From: Bartonella elizabethae F9251 = ATCC 49927 | GTDB taxonomy: Bacteria; Pseudomonadota; Alphaproteobacteria; Rhizobiales; Rhizobiaceae | Assembly (NCBI RefSeq): GCF_000518165.1 | Contig: NZ_JADB01000005.1 | Span: forward strand, 1-64,000 | Length of the DNA: 64,000 nucleotides | Direction: 5' to 3' | Shown: one piece after another, positions 41,091-50,870 of the stretch | Numbering within the stretch: the stretch's first letter is position 1 | Layout of the letters: each line of letters begins with the position of its first letter | The notes under the pieces: model-generated | The model's input: only the letters and a program-made list of their open reading frames with translations | The model's database searches: none | What the model was told of the DNA's origin: nothing | Translations under genes and position numbers: made by a program

Positions 41091-43157
41091 ATGAGCGATA
41101 ACAACAAGGATCTTTTTAGTATTTTAAATAAAGCCCAATCTAGGGTCAATACAAAAGAAAGCACTCTGCAGTCTCCAACGAAATCAAAAGCGATGATTTC
41201 AAAAAAAAGTGCAAAAAATACACAAGAAGACGACTATAATGCCCTCTCTATTCGCGTGCTTGAAGGTTTAGAGCCTGTACGTTTACGCCCTGGAATGTAT
41301 ATTGGTGGAACAGACAGTAAAGCGCTTCATCATTTATTTGCCGAAATTATTGATAATGCGATGGATGAAGCTGTTGCTGGTTATGCAGACTCCATTGAGG
41401 TCTCATTAGATAAGAACGGTTATATAACCGTTACAGATAATGGACGTGGTATTCCTGTCGAAAATCATCCTCAAATGCCTGACAAATCAACTCTAGAAGT
41501 TATTATGACACAACTCCACTCCGGAGGAAAATTTGATGGAAAAGCTTATCAAACTGCGGGCGGACTTCATGGAGTAGGAATTTCTGTCGTCAATGCCCTG
41601 TCAGATAATATGGAAGTTGAGGTTGCACGAGAACGAAAACTTTACCGCCAACGTTTTTCACGTGGTATTCCTCAATCTGGATTAGAAGATTTGGGAGATG
41701 TTTACAATCGTCGTGGTACACGTGTTCGTTTTCATCCTGATGGTGAAATTTTTGGTGAAAAAGCAGCTTTTGATCCGGAAAAAATTTATCAGATGGCGCG
41801 CTCCAAAGCCTATCTTTTTGGCGGTGTAAAAATTCGCTGGACTTGTGATCCCATCATACTTGAAGGCGTAAAAAATATTCCTGAAAAGGCTGTTTTTCAT
41901 TTTCCCCATGGGCTTAAAGACTATTTACTTACATCATTAAAAGATGAATATCGCGTCACGTCAGAAATTTTTTCTGGAAAAACACAACAAAATAATGGTC
42001 ATGGCTGTGTTGAATGGGCCATCGCTTGGCATGGTGGAGATCCTTGTGTGCAATCTTATTGCAATACTATTCCCACCGGAGAAGGAGGAACACACGAAAC
42101 AGGACTGCGTCAAGCTCTTTTGCGTGGCTTAAAATCTTACGCTGAGTTAACAGGAAACAAGCGCGCAGCGATCATTACATCAGACGATATTATGATTTCA
42201 ACGGCTGCAATACTTTCAGTTTTCATAAAAAATCCTGAATTTGTTGGACAAACAAAAGATCGACTAGCAACAATCGAAGCGCAACGTATCGTTGAAAATG
42301 CAATCCGCGATCCTTTTGATCATTGGTTAGCCAATTCCCCTCAAGAAGCAACAAAACTTCTTGACTGGGTTATTGAACGTGCTGAAGAACGTGTTAGACG
42401 CCGCCAAGATAGAGAAATCAGTCGAAAAACAGCTGTCCGTAAATTACGTCTGCCCGGTAAACTTGCAGATTGTAGCCAAAACCATGCTACAGGTGCTGAA
42501 TTATTCATTGTTGAAGGGGATTCTGCAGGGGGATCTGCTAAACAAGCAAGAAATAGAACAAACCAAGCAATTTTACCTCTTCGCGGTAAAATCCTCAATG
42601 TAGCCAGTGCTGCCCATGAAAAAATGAGCTCAAGCCAAACAATTAGCGACCTTATCCTTGCTCTTGGTTGTGGAACACGCTCTAAATATCGTGAAAAAGA
42701 TCTCAGATATGAACGTATTATCATCATGACAGATGCAGATGTTGATGGTGCTCATATTGCATCATTGCTTATTACCTTCTTTTTTCAAGAAATGCCTGAT
42801 CTTATTCATCAGGGACATTTATATCTCGCCGTCCCTCCCCTTTATAGAATATCGCAAGGCGGAAAAGTTGCTTATGCACGCGATGACATCCATAAGGATG
42901 AATTGCTCAAAACTGAATTTACGGGAAAAGCGAAAATTGAAATTGGTCGTTTTAAAGGACTGGGTGAGATGCGTGCAGAACAACTTAAAGAAACGACGAT
43001 GCATCCCCAAAAACGTACATTGCTTCGTGTTTCTATTGATTCTGTGGAAATGCAAGAAACAAAAAAGACTGTAGAAAGTCTCATGGGAACAAAACCAGAA
43101 GCACGATTTCGTTTCATACAAGAAAATTCTACTTTTGCTTCTAATTTAGACATCTAA
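41091..43157 (+). CDS. parE: DNA topoisomerase IV subunit B
   Basis: A 688-aa ATPase subunit that, with ParC, unlinks daughter chromosomes. A 50-residue Lys/Ser-rich N-terminal extension precedes the GHKL domain: GLEPVRLRPGMYIGGTD, EIIDNAMDEAVAG (catalytic Glu), DNGRGIP and GLHGVGISVVNALS. The TOPRIM part has FIVEGDSAGGSAKQARN and MTDADVDGAHI. The GGTDSKALHHLFAEIIDNA form separates ParE from GyrB, and the C-terminal domain lacks the GyrB insertion. The ATG at 41091 follows a weak GAGGTGG site 10 or more bases ahead. It is convergent with recJ, 17 bases apart. Confidence 0.93.
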   Translation: MSDNNKDLFSILNKAQSRVNTKESTLQSPTKSKAMISKKSAKNTQEDDYNALSIRVLEGLEPVRLRPGMYIGGTDSKALHHLFAEIIDNAMDEAVAGYADSIEVSLDKNGYITVTDNGRGIPVENHPQMPDKSTLEVIMTQLHSGGKFDGKAYQTAGGLHGVGISVVNALSDNMEVEVARERKLYRQRFSRGIPQSGLEDLGDVYNRRGTRVRFHPDGEIFGEKAAFDPEKIYQMARSKAYLFGGVKIRWTCDPIILEGVKNIPEKAVFHFPHGLKDYLLTSLKDEYRVTSEIFSGKTQQNNGHGCVEWAIAWHGGDPCVQSYCNTIPTGEGGTHETGLRQALLRGLKSYAELTGNKRAAIITSDDIMISTAAILSVFIKNPEFVGQTKDRLATIEAQRIVENAIRDPFDHWLANSPQEATKLLDWVIERAEERVRRRQDREISRKTAVRKLRLPGKLADCSQNHATGAELFIVEGDSAGGSAKQARNRTNQAILPLRGKILNVASAAHEKMSSSQTISDLILALGCGTRSKYREKDLRYERIIIMTDADVDGAHIASLLITFFFQEMPDLIHQGHLYLAVPPLYRISQGGKVAYARDDIHKDELLKTEFTGKAKIEIGRFKGLGEMRAEQLKETTMHPQKRTLLRVSIDSVEMQETKKTVESLMGTKPEARFRFIQENSTFASNLDI

Positions 43158-43174
43158 TGTAAAAAATATCTCAT

Positions 43175-44959
43175 TTAAACTACTGCAGCAGCGTCAATCA
43201 CACGCAGTTGCGGATTGATCGTGCCATTCCAATAATTCAAACTAAGATGACCAGCTAAATGAATCATTTCCCCAATATTTTTCGACAAAAAATCTCCAAG
43301 TGCAGTCCCTACAGCACGAAAAGCTATTCCTTGCAGTTTTTTTCCTTCCGCGTTAGATACAATGAGGCGAAGGTGTCCTTTACCAACTTCAGATAGGTTC
43401 ATTAATCGATGAGAGGGAAGAACAAAAACAGGTGTTGCATTTCCTGTCCCAAAAGGTCCTGCCTTTTCAAGCAACTCAAATAGTGCTTGATTAACACCAG
43501 AAGCAGAAAGAGAACCATCTATACTAAGGGACTTTTTTGCATGCAATTGTGAAACCATGCCAGAAACTTTTTCTTCTAGCCATTTTCGAAAGCTTTCAAT
43601 TTTTGTTGATTGAATTGTAATGCCTGCTGCCATACTATGTCCCCCTCCTTTTTCTAACAAATTCAGTGTAACCGCCTCACGAACAAGTGCCCCTAAATCT
43701 ATGCCGCTAATTGAGCGTCCCGACCCTACACCATTTCCATCTTCTTTCAATGCAATAGCAAAAACAGGACAAAAAAAACGCTCTTTGAGGCGGGAAGCAA
43801 GAATACCAATAATCCCCGGATGCCATTCTTTATGAGAAATGACAAGTGACAATGGTGTTTCTTGATCTTGATAAAGAGAAGCAATATAAGATTCGGCCTG
43901 CGCTAATTGAATGTTCTCCATTTCTTGGCGTTCTTGGTTAAGTTGATTTAATTGTTCTGCTATTCTGTCCGCCTCATCTTTATCCTCACAACTGAGCAAA
44001 CGTGCCCCCAACGCTTGGTCGCCAATGCGTCCTCCTGCATTAATTCTAGGACCTAACAAAAAACCTAAATGAAAACTATTAAGCGGTTCGCCTATCCGTG
44101 CAACCTTTGTTAAAGCAGCGACCCCAGGATTATGCATAGAACGAGCGACTTGAAGTCCTTTCATTACAAAAGCACGGTTAACACCCTGCAATGGAACAAC
44201 ATCACATATGGTTGCCAAGGCAACAAGATCAAGCATACTGAGAAGATCAGGCAACATCCCTTCAAATTGTTTTTTTCGCAACAAGTGATGAACCCAAGCT
44301 AACGTAACAAAGACAACACCTGCTGCACATAAATGCCCTTGTCCAGAAAAATCATCAGGGCGATTAGGATTAACAAGAGCAACGGCTTCTTGATGAACCT
44401 CTGACATTTGATGATGATCTAAAATTACAACATCAGCACCTGCCAGTCTTGCTGCTTTGACGGCTTCTGAACTGTTCGCCCCACAATCAACAGTGATAAT
44501 TAAACGGGCGCCTTCTTGCACAAGCATCCTCATAGCTTGTTCATTCGGTCCATAGCCTTCAACAATACGATCAGGAATATAAATTTTAACTTCAATCCCA
44601 AAATAACGAAAAAAACGCGCTATAAGTGCCGATGAACAAGCGCCATCAACGTCATAATCACCAAAAACAGCAACCTGTTCTTGGTTGAGAAGAGCCTTAA
44701 TGATACGCTCTGCTGCGCATTGCATATCAACAAAACTTTCTGGATCAGGCATGAGCATGCGCAATGTTGGATTAATAAAAGCAACAGCTTCAGTTTCATC
44801 CACATCTCTTGCCGAAAGAACTCGTGCTAACTGATCAGGAAAACCAAATTTTTGAGAAATCGCACGTGCATTATTTATCCCTTGAATATCAAGAGCATCT
44901 AGCCAAGCTTGACCACAAGCAGAAGATTCAACATTGAGAAAATAACGAGACAGCTGCAT
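43175..44959 (-). CDS. recJ: Single-stranded-DNA exonuclease RecJ
   Basis: A 594-aa 5'-3' nuclease for recombination and mismatch repair. DHH motifs: GDYDVDGA (100-107), VDCG (157-160) and LDHHQ (180-184), all metal ligands present. The DHHA1 part follows with GGRIGDQALGARLL and GRSISGIDLG, and GGGHSMAAGITI. The ATG at 44959 has no strong ribosome-binding site. The 3' end is 17 bases from that of parE. The promoter must lie in the 296 bases before the rplM start, shared divergently with the ribosomal operon. Length is normal. Confidence 0.95.
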   Translation of the reverse strand: MQLSRYFLNVESSACGQAWLDALDIQGINNARAISQKFGFPDQLARVLSARDVDETEAVAFINPTLRMLMPDPESFVDMQCAAERIIKALLNQEQVAVFGDYDVDGACSSALIARFFRYFGIEVKIYIPDRIVEGYGPNEQAMRMLVQEGARLIITVDCGANSSEAVKAARLAGADVVILDHHQMSEVHQEAVALVNPNRPDDFSGQGHLCAAGVVFVTLAWVHHLLRKKQFEGMLPDLLSMLDLVALATICDVVPLQGVNRAFVMKGLQVARSMHNPGVAALTKVARIGEPLNSFHLGFLLGPRINAGGRIGDQALGARLLSCEDKDEADRIAEQLNQLNQERQEMENIQLAQAESYIASLYQDQETPLSLVISHKEWHPGIIGILASRLKERFFCPVFAIALKEDGNGVGSGRSISGIDLGALVREAVTLNLLEKGGGHSMAAGITIQSTKIESFRKWLEEKVSGMVSQLHAKKSLSIDGSLSASGVNQALFELLEKAGPFGTGNATPVFVLPSHRLMNLSEVGKGHLRLIVSNAEGKKLQGIAFRAVGTALGDFLSKNIGEMIHLAGHLSLNYWNGTINPQLRVIDAAAVV

Positions 44960-45214
44960 TGCTATTTATTTTATAATGAAGGTGAATAAAATACAATCAT
45001 GCTTTAAAGATAAAATTGTCTTTTGCCCCATTTACCCCAATCATAATATACATAAAGACCTCTCATATAAGGTATCATGATACCTCAACAATAACATGCT
45101 GTTTTATAAAGTTTTTATTTTCTCTTGACGTCAATCAAAAGACATTATATCAGAGCAGCTAATACGCGTTAAATACTTCGCTGTGCTAACAATTTTCAAC
45201 GCAAACAATGAAAA

Positions 45215-45235
45215 TGCCCTCATACTACAGGGGCT
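45215..45235 (+). promoter_or_regulatory. Small hairpin in the rplM leader
   Basis: TGCCCT (45215-45220) and AGGGGC(T) (45229-45235) can pair across a loop, just before the rplM ribosome-binding site AAAGGA (45242-45247). The position fits feedback control of the L13-S9 operon or simple terminator read-through; the stem has one bulge and is short. Confidence 0.3.
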
Positions 45236-45255
45236 TTAATTAAAGGATACTTCGT

Positions 45256-45720
45256 ATGGCAACTTTTTCACAAAAGCCAACTGAAGTGGTGAAAAAATGG
45301 GTTATTATTGACGCAGAAAACCTTGTTTTAGGTCGTCTTGCCACATTTGTTGCAAACCGCTTACGTGGCAAACATAAAGCTACATTTACGCCACATGTTG
45401 ATGATGGTGACAATGTTATTATCATCAATGCCGATAAAATAGCTCTTACCGGTAAAAAATATACAGATAAAAAATATTATTGGCATACCGGCTATATTGG
45501 TGGAATCAAAGAACGTACAGCGCGTCAGCTTCTCGAAGGACGTTTTCCTGAACGCGTTGTTGAAAAAGCTGTAGAACGTATGATTCCGCGTGGTCCCCTT
45601 GGTCGCCGTCAATTGAAGAATCTCCGTGTTTACGCTGGAAGCCAACATCCGCATGAAGCACAACAGCCCGAGTCTCTTGACGTTAGTGCTTTAAACCGCA
45701 AAAACAAAAGGATTGCTTGA
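45256..45720 (+). CDS. rplM: 50S ribosomal protein L13
   Basis: A 154-aa ribosomal protein: [21 protein letters not shown] near the start, then the [23 protein letters not shown] stretch (around residues 39-61), [12 protein letters not shown] and [20 protein letters not shown]. It binds 23S rRNA early in large-subunit assembly. The ATG at 45256 follows AAAGGA. The stop lies two bases before the rpsI ATG, giving the conserved rplM-rpsI pair. Length and sequence are normal. Confidence 0.98.
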   Translation: MATFSQKPTEVVKKWVIIDAENLVLGRLATFVANRLRGKHKATFTPHVDDGDNVIIINADKIALTGKKYTDKKYYWHTGYIGGIKERTARQLLEGRFPERVVEKAVERMIPRGPLGRRQLKNLRVYAGSQHPHEAQQPESLDVSALNRKNKRIA

Positions 45721-45722
45721 TT

Positions 45723-46208
45723 ATGGCTGAAATTAATTCTCTTGCTGAGCTCAGTGTCGTAACAAATACTGTGGAAGCTCATGAAAATACCGCTCCTGTC
45801 CATGTGCAAAAGCTTGATTCACAAGGGCGTGCCTATGCAACAGGAAAACGTAAAGATGCTGTTGCTCGCGTATGGATTAAACCAGGTTCTGGAAAAATTA
45901 CCATTAACAACAAAGAATTTGACAAATATTTTGCTCGTCCTGTTTTGAGAATGATTCTTCGTCAACCAATTGTTGCAACAAATAGGGATACCCAATTTGA
46001 TATTATTGCAACCGTTGCAGGTGGAGGTCTTTCTGGACAAGCTGGTGCAGTACGTCATGGTATTTCCAAAGCTTTAACCTATTACGAACCAGAGCTTCGC
46101 CCAATTTTGAAAAAAGGGGGATTTCTTACCCGCGATAGCCGTGTCGTTGAACGTAAAAAATACGGTAAAGCAAAAGCGCGTCGATCTTTCCAATTTTCGA
46201 AACGTTAA
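45723..46208 (+). CDS. rpsI: 30S ribosomal protein S9
   Basis: A 161-aa protein of the small subunit whose C-terminal tail ([10 protein letters not shown]) reaches the P-site tRNA. The core has [56 protein letters not shown] and [16 protein letters not shown]. The ATG at 45723 is preferred; the frame also contains a TTG two codons earlier, too near the AAAGGAT site. As in other alphaproteobacteria an N-terminal extension of about 35 residues precedes the conserved core. The operon ends with a strong terminator. Confidence 0.98.
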   Translation: MAEINSLAELSVVTNTVEAHENTAPVHVQKLDSQGRAYATGKRKDAVARVWIKPGSGKITINNKEFDKYFARPVLRMILRQPIVATNRDTQFDIIATVAGGGLSGQAGAVRHGISKALTYYEPELRPILKKGGFLTRDSRVVERKKYGKAKARRSFQFSKR

Positions 46209-46232
46209 TTTCAATATTTTTGCAATATATAG

Positions 46233-46258
46233 AGCCCCGTTTTCATCGGGGCTTTTTT
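46233..46258 (+). terminator. Rho-independent terminator of rplM-rpsI
   Basis: AGCCCCG (46233-46239) pairs with CGGGGCT (46247-46253) around a 7-base loop and is followed by six T, 25 bases after the rpsI stop. Confidence 0.92.
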
Positions 46259-46520
46259 CGCCCTGCTAAAACAGACTTTTAGATGAATGCAGGAAAAAAT
46301 CTTATACCATTTAGAAGAGAATAAGAGTATAAAACAACAACTTCTCTTAAAACAAAAAGTAAGAAACATAAACCAAAAAATAAAAAACTCTTTTCAATTT
46401 TTAAAGTCTGTTTTGGAAACTAAAATATATTCCCGCTAAAACACAAAAATATTTGCACAATAACTTTAGCAACCCCGTAAGCCTTTCAATACCTTTTTCT
46501 ATCATCACTTAAAAAGAGCT

Positions 46521-46886
46521 TTAATCCACAAAATGTTTCACCATTGCAATAAAATGAGGAACAGAAATAGGCTTTGACATATATTCTTCACATCCACTTG
46601 CTCGAATTCGCTCCTCATCCCCCTTCATAGCAAAGGCTGTTACAGCAACAACAGGGATTGATCTCAATTCCTCATCTTCTTTTAATTGTTTAATGACATC
46701 TATTCCGGAAACCTCTGGCAACTGGATATCCACAAGGATAAGAGATGGCATCGATGAACGCGCCAAATCTAGTGCCATAAGACCATTACGTGTTTCAACA
46801 GTTTCATAGCCACTCGCTTCTACAAGATCACGGAATAACTTCATATTAAGCTCATTATCTTCCACGATCATGACTTTTTTTGACAT
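46521..46886 (-). CDS. divK: Single-domain response regulator DivK
   Basis: A 121-aa receiver domain without an output domain. It has the acidic pair in VEDNELN (Glu9, Asp10), the phospho-acceptor Asp53 in [12 protein letters not shown], Thr83 in AVTAFAM and Lys105 in [24 protein letters not shown] is typical of DivK, which controls the CtrA phosphorelay and cell polarity in alphaproteobacteria. The ATG at 46886 follows AAGGTGGAG; a longer frame to 46940 is not credible. pleD, often the next gene in relatives, is absent here: downstream comes only the rpsI terminator. Confidence 0.93.
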   Translation of the reverse strand: MSKKVMIVEDNELNMKLFRDLVEASGYETVETRNGLMALDLARSSMPSLILVDIQLPEVSGIDVIKQLKEDEELRSIPVVAVTAFAMKGDEERIRASGCEEYMSKPISVPHFIAMVKHFVD

Positions 46887-47363
46887 TCGTATAACTCCAC
46901 CTTTCTCAGATAAAACAGAGAAATAGAAATGAATCCACATTCTCTTTGCTTAAGGATAAAATGATAAAAAAAATTGTAAACCACAAAGAGACAAAACGCT
47001 TTCAATAAAAGCATTTTTTCAAATATTTGTGAGACGCATCAGTATGCTTTTTCAGTCATTAAAAAGCAAATCCACATAACCATAAGATTGTATTACTCTG
47101 TGTTTTTTAAGTAGATACATAAAGTTTATGAGTATCTCAATTAAAGCATATGCATTATGCATGTTTTAAAGAGAAAAAATTTAATTAACTTTAAAAGCTA
47201 GCTGATTATTTAAATTTAATGCGCCCTATTCTGCCATCCTACATACAACATCTTAATGATATAAAAGAATAAATTTATCAATAGCACTAAAAACATAAAC
47301 CGTGATGTTTAATCACGGTTTATGTAATATAAAACATCCAATAATAGAATAATTTAAAGTTCA
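46887..47363. other. Region upstream of divK, source of a relic copy
   Basis: 477 bp without a gene; it holds the divK promoter. The stretch from the divK 5' coding end (about 46783) to about 47215 matches 48302-48735 imperfectly in the same orientation. Confidence 0.5.
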
Positions 47364-47726
47364 TCAAGGATTAAGAGCCCATGCGCTATGAGCAAGAGCA
47401 TCAAATGTTCTCCCACCTGTCGCTCTGTTTGGACTGGGTGGCTTTCTCGTAAAGAAATATACAAGATATGCGATTAAACCAAAAATCGCTGCCTCCATTC
47501 CCATTAAAGCCGCAACCTTTTGGACATTTTTGTCAGCCCTTTGTCCTCCAAATTGGCTCATAATCATATTAACAGCTTTATTAACCCCATTTTCTTGTGT
47601 CATTACAGAAATGAAACCAATATTTTGAAATCGATTATTTAAAGAATCGGCATTCGCACCCAAAACCTGTGAAAAGAAAATAGCCATTGCAACAACATAC
47701 AATATACAATGCTTAAATATTTTCAT
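47364..47726 (-). CDS. Small exported membrane protein of unknown function
   Basis: A 120-aa protein from the ATG at 47726 (AGGTGG 6 bases ahead; an in-frame GTG three codons earlier is not preferred). The signal peptide covers about residues 1-26 (hydrophobic run, then LGANADS). The mature part has a Gln/Asn-rich region (FGGQRADKNVQ), one membrane helix (about 76-96, AIFGLIAYLVYFF) and a short Pro/Arg tail. The layout resembles small periplasmic-facing inner-membrane proteins; I recognise no family. It is flanked by the divK upstream region and by a 1.5-kb AT desert, so it may be an accessory gene. Confidence 0.65.
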   Translation of the reverse strand: MKIFKHCILYVVAMAIFFSQVLGANADSLNNRFQNIGFISVMTQENGVNKAVNMIMSQFGGQRADKNVQKVAALMGMEAAIFGLIAYLVYFFTRKPPSPNRATGGRTFDALAHSAWALNP

Positions 47727-49273
47727 TATAACCACCTATATACTATTTAGTAAAATAAATTATCTTTACTGTACCCTCTAAACAAAAAATACCGCATCAT
47801 CTACCGATAATGTCTATTTATCTTCTGAAAAGAAGAATATAACATAAAATTTTAAAATAATTTTATTTTAAATGTCATTTTATATTATATAATAATTATT
47901 ATTTATACAATACATATTTATTTAATTATGTCAATTATTTAATATGTGTTTTTAAATTATATAATATAGTGATAAAATATAATTAATTTATTGTTTTTAT
48001 TATACTTTTATTTTTTTAAATTATATATAATTAAATTTTAAAATACAAAAAAATATTATATTGTTGTTTTTTAGTTACACAAAATGATTTTTTATTTTTA
48101 TATAAAATAGTAAGATATTTATTTAAATAATTTATTTAATTATTATTAAATAATAGTTTATCCTTATTATAAATTGAGAATAAATAGCTAATTAAATAAA
48201 ATTTAGCATAAGAACAAGTTTAAGCCTTTATTTGAAAAAAATAAATGAAATAAGATAAGAGAAATGATATTTATATATTCTCTCAATCTAAATCTGTAAA
48301 GCCATTATAACTTTGAAATATTTTACAGTCATTTATTTCTACAAAATCGAGGAATAACTTGCATATTAATTTCATTATCATCTAGTATCATGGTTTTTGA
48401 TATTACTCCATGATTTTAAGATAAACGCAAGAAGTAGATAATAGATAACCTCCCTCTCTAACAAAGATAAAATAAAAAAATTAATGACACCTAATAAAAG
48501 TATTTTCTTATTAATATTTGTAATACTCAGCATTATATTTCTTCAGTTTACAACAATGAAATCCACCATAGCCCTAAAACCATTATCGTTTATTTTTTAA
48601 GTGGATATACAAACTTCATAGATATCCATTGATATCCATATTTTCATCTTAGAAAAGCTATCAATCACAAAACTTAACTCAAATGCACGTTTTGAAGAGG
48701 AAGCAACTTAAGTAACTTTGATATACATAAATTTTTTGATCTGTAGTAATCCGTATTTTATATGCCCAATCAAAAATTTATTTTTGTAATTTTATGTTGT
48801 CTCGAATACATTTTTATACACCAATACGAGCTATGCAATAAAAAATCAAAAGAGAGGTTAACTAGATAATTCTATATGAAACTTTAAAGCAGATCTGCAT
48901 GTTATTCATGCATTGTTAATGGAAAAAGTAGTAACAAAACTGAAGAATAAAAGGGGCATTATAAATGCGAATATCGCCACAGAATTTATTTTTTCTGCCT
49001 TATATAATTTTCAAAAAGTTTGGTAAAAAGATATGAATGATACATGAAAAAGTTCTCAATCTTTTCAATCGCTATATCACAAATACACTATTTAGTACTA
49101 ATCACCAGAAACATATGACAGCTGATTTTATGCATCAATATATCTAAAAAACCATGTACATGTTTTTACATGTTTTCCCTACATCACACAGCCAGCGTAA
49201 ATAATAATATTTTACAGCACAATAGAATTATTCACTCAATTTTTCATTTTTATAAATTAGGCAAACTTTTATA
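47727..49273. other. AT-rich gene desert (1547 bp)
   Basis: No intact gene on either strand. 47860-48200 is almost pure A/T. A relic of the divK 5' region lies at 48302-48735. No replication-origin features (clustered DnaA boxes) were seen. Confidence 0.5.
48302..48735 (-). pseudogene. Relic duplicate of the divK 5' end and upstream region
   Basis: The sequence aligns, with many point changes and the same spacing, to 46783-47215: for example GGAATAACTTGCATATTAA here against GGAATAACTTCATATTAA in divK, then the ATCATG...TTTTTGA start region, and further out TTTTTTAAGTGGATA against TTTTTTAAGTAGATA and GCACGTTTTGAAGAG against GCATGTTTTAAAGAG. The coding part covers only about the first 35 codons of divK and is not translatable. 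It shows an old tandem duplication of about 1.5 kb period. Confidence 0.6.
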
Positions 49274-50044
49274 TCATCCCCCTAATCCATTAAATTTAGG
49301 CATTGTTTTCTTGTAGACCATAAAAGTCATGGCAATGGAAAGAAAAGTGCTCAACAGAAGATATCCGATATTCCATTCATTTTTACCAAGCAGGAGTGAC
49401 ACTGGGAGAGAAGCAGAAAAAGCTAGAGGCTGCAGAAACAGCAACCATTTTACAAGATTTAAGGGATAAATTGCTATGGGGATAAAGGAAAGTTGGTAAA
49501 GCATTGCATGAAAATAGGCGACGGGCATCTTACGGCTAGTTATGAATGTTATAAAGTTGAACATCATGAAAAAACATAAATTTACGATAAAGACACAAAT
49601 GATTGCAACGATAAAAGAAAACCATTTTAGTTTTATCTCTGACATATCTGGTATCGAGACAAATGAATAAGCACTGGCACAAACAATAAAGAACTTAATC
49701 AAATAAAGAGGTTTACACCAGCCAAACAGGATTAACAGCCAAATTGAAACTGGCTTTGTCAGATAAACTTCAATTTTCCCTTCTGCAACTTTTTCAAAAA
49801 ATGTTTCAATAGAAGTGGTAAAAATATTCAAAAATATCCCAAGCAAAATGAAAACAACAAAGATAAGATGAATTTCATCTCTGCTATAGTTCCCAATGCT
49901 ACCTGAAAAACAAGAGATTTTATCAATAAAGATGAATTGAATAAAATAATAGCACAGAGAAAGAATAAATTCTCCCGTGAAATTTTTACCGTAAACAATT
50001 TGTCGGCGCACATTCATGCTGATAAAATAAACGATCTTTTTCAC
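49274..50044 (-). CDS. ABC-2 type exporter permease (PF06182-like), second subunit
   Basis: A 256-aa inner-membrane protein with about six hydrophobic segments and the EKVAEGKIEVYLTKPVS stretch (about residues 85-102), which recurs in the other permease as HVKDGKLEVYLTKPFS; it marks the DUF990/ABC-2 permease group. The GTG at 50044 (GGGGGATGA ahead) is the likely start; the frame could also begin at ATG 50062, overlapping the previous gene by 17 bases. It forms a transporter with the next two genes. The substrate is unknown. Confidence 0.75.
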   Translation of the reverse strand: MKKIVYFISMNVRRQIVYGKNFTGEFILSLCYYFIQFIFIDKISCFSGSIGNYSRDEIHLIFVVFILLGIFLNIFTTSIETFFEKVAEGKIEVYLTKPVSIWLLILFGWCKPLYLIKFFIVCASAYSFVSIPDMSEIKLKWFSFIVAIICVFIVNLCFFMMFNFITFITSRKMPVAYFHAMLYQLSFIPIAIYPLNLVKWLLFLQPLAFSASLPVSLLLGKNEWNIGYLLLSTFLSIAMTFMVYKKTMPKFNGLGG

Positions 50045-50045
50045 C

Positions 50046-50870
50046 TCATCCCCCTGCTCCATGATAGGCTTTCATTCCTTTTTTCCAAGCAATATGAATG
50101 AAGAATAAAAGACACAAAATATAAAAAACACACCCCACAATAAATTGCTCAAACACTTTCAGATCATGCGTGGAAAGAAATTCAGCAGGCGCTGAGATGG
50201 TAAAACGATAAGGATTAAACTGCATCAATGGAATGAGCCATGTTGGCCAAAAAGAAGGAGGCAAAAGGGTGCCACCAAGAAGGGCTGAACTGAGAATACT
50301 AAAAGAGAGCAAAATATTGTATTCAATCACCCAGAAACTTAATAAGGCAATAGCAAAGGAGAGAAAAAAGCACAGCAATTGTGAGAAAACAACAATGAGA
50401 AAAAATAGCAGGAAAGCTATAAGCAATGCTAAAATACTCTCAGAGGATAAACTAAGCTTTACAGCAAAAATAGCGAGTAACGGCACGGCATAGAGTACAC
50501 TTTCACCCAAAAAGGTAAATAGCATTTGCATCATGTAACTGAATGGTTTGGTGAGATAGACTTCTAACTTCCCGTCTTTAACATGCTGAGAGAAAGATTG
50601 AATAAGTCCATAACCATTATTTAAACGTGAGAAAATTAAGGCAAAGGCATAATAATACATCATATCATGAAAGCCAAAACCGTTTATACTATCGTTTGTG
50701 TCAGAAAAAAGTGCATTCCACAACAGAAGTTGAATCACGAAGGGCGAGAGCGTCCCCATAACGATATCGGTAAAAAACATGGCTCTGTCACTAAGGATTG
50801 TAAGCAATCCATTCTTGGCAAAAAGAAAGAGAGCAAAGCAATGATTAGAGAAATTCTTTAAATTTAACAC
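50046..50870 (-). CDS. ABC-2 type exporter permease (PF06182-like), first subunit
   Basis: A permease of about 274 residues with six hydrophobic segments and the conserved HVKDGKLEVYLTKPFSYM cytoplasmic stretch, homologous to the partner permease. The frame is open from 50960, but the first 30 codons overlap the ATPase gene and do not look like protein; a GTG at 50870, 26 bases inside the ATPase 3' end, is the likely start. The stop is immediately before the start of the second permease (GGATGAGGTG). Such heterodimeric permeases with one ATPase export lipids, drugs or peptides. Confidence 0.75.
   Translation of the reverse strand: MLNLKNFSNHCFALFLFAKNGLLTILSDRAMFFTDIVMGTLSPFVIQLLLWNALFSDTNDSINGFGFHDMMYYYAFALIFSRLNNGYGLIQSFSQHVKDGKLEVYLTKPFSYMMQMLFTFLGESVLYAVPLLAIFAVKLSLSSESILALLIAFLLFFLIVVFSQLLCFFLSFAIALLSFWVIEYNILLSFSILSSALLGGTLLPPSFWPTWLIPLMQFNPYRFTISAPAEFLSTHDLKVFEQFIVGCVFYILCLLFFIHIAWKKGMKAYHGAGG

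Noticed and set aside
41091-43157. Assignment as gyrB instead of parE
   Set aside because: Sequence around the ATP site and the lack of the GyrB C-terminal insertion favour ParE.
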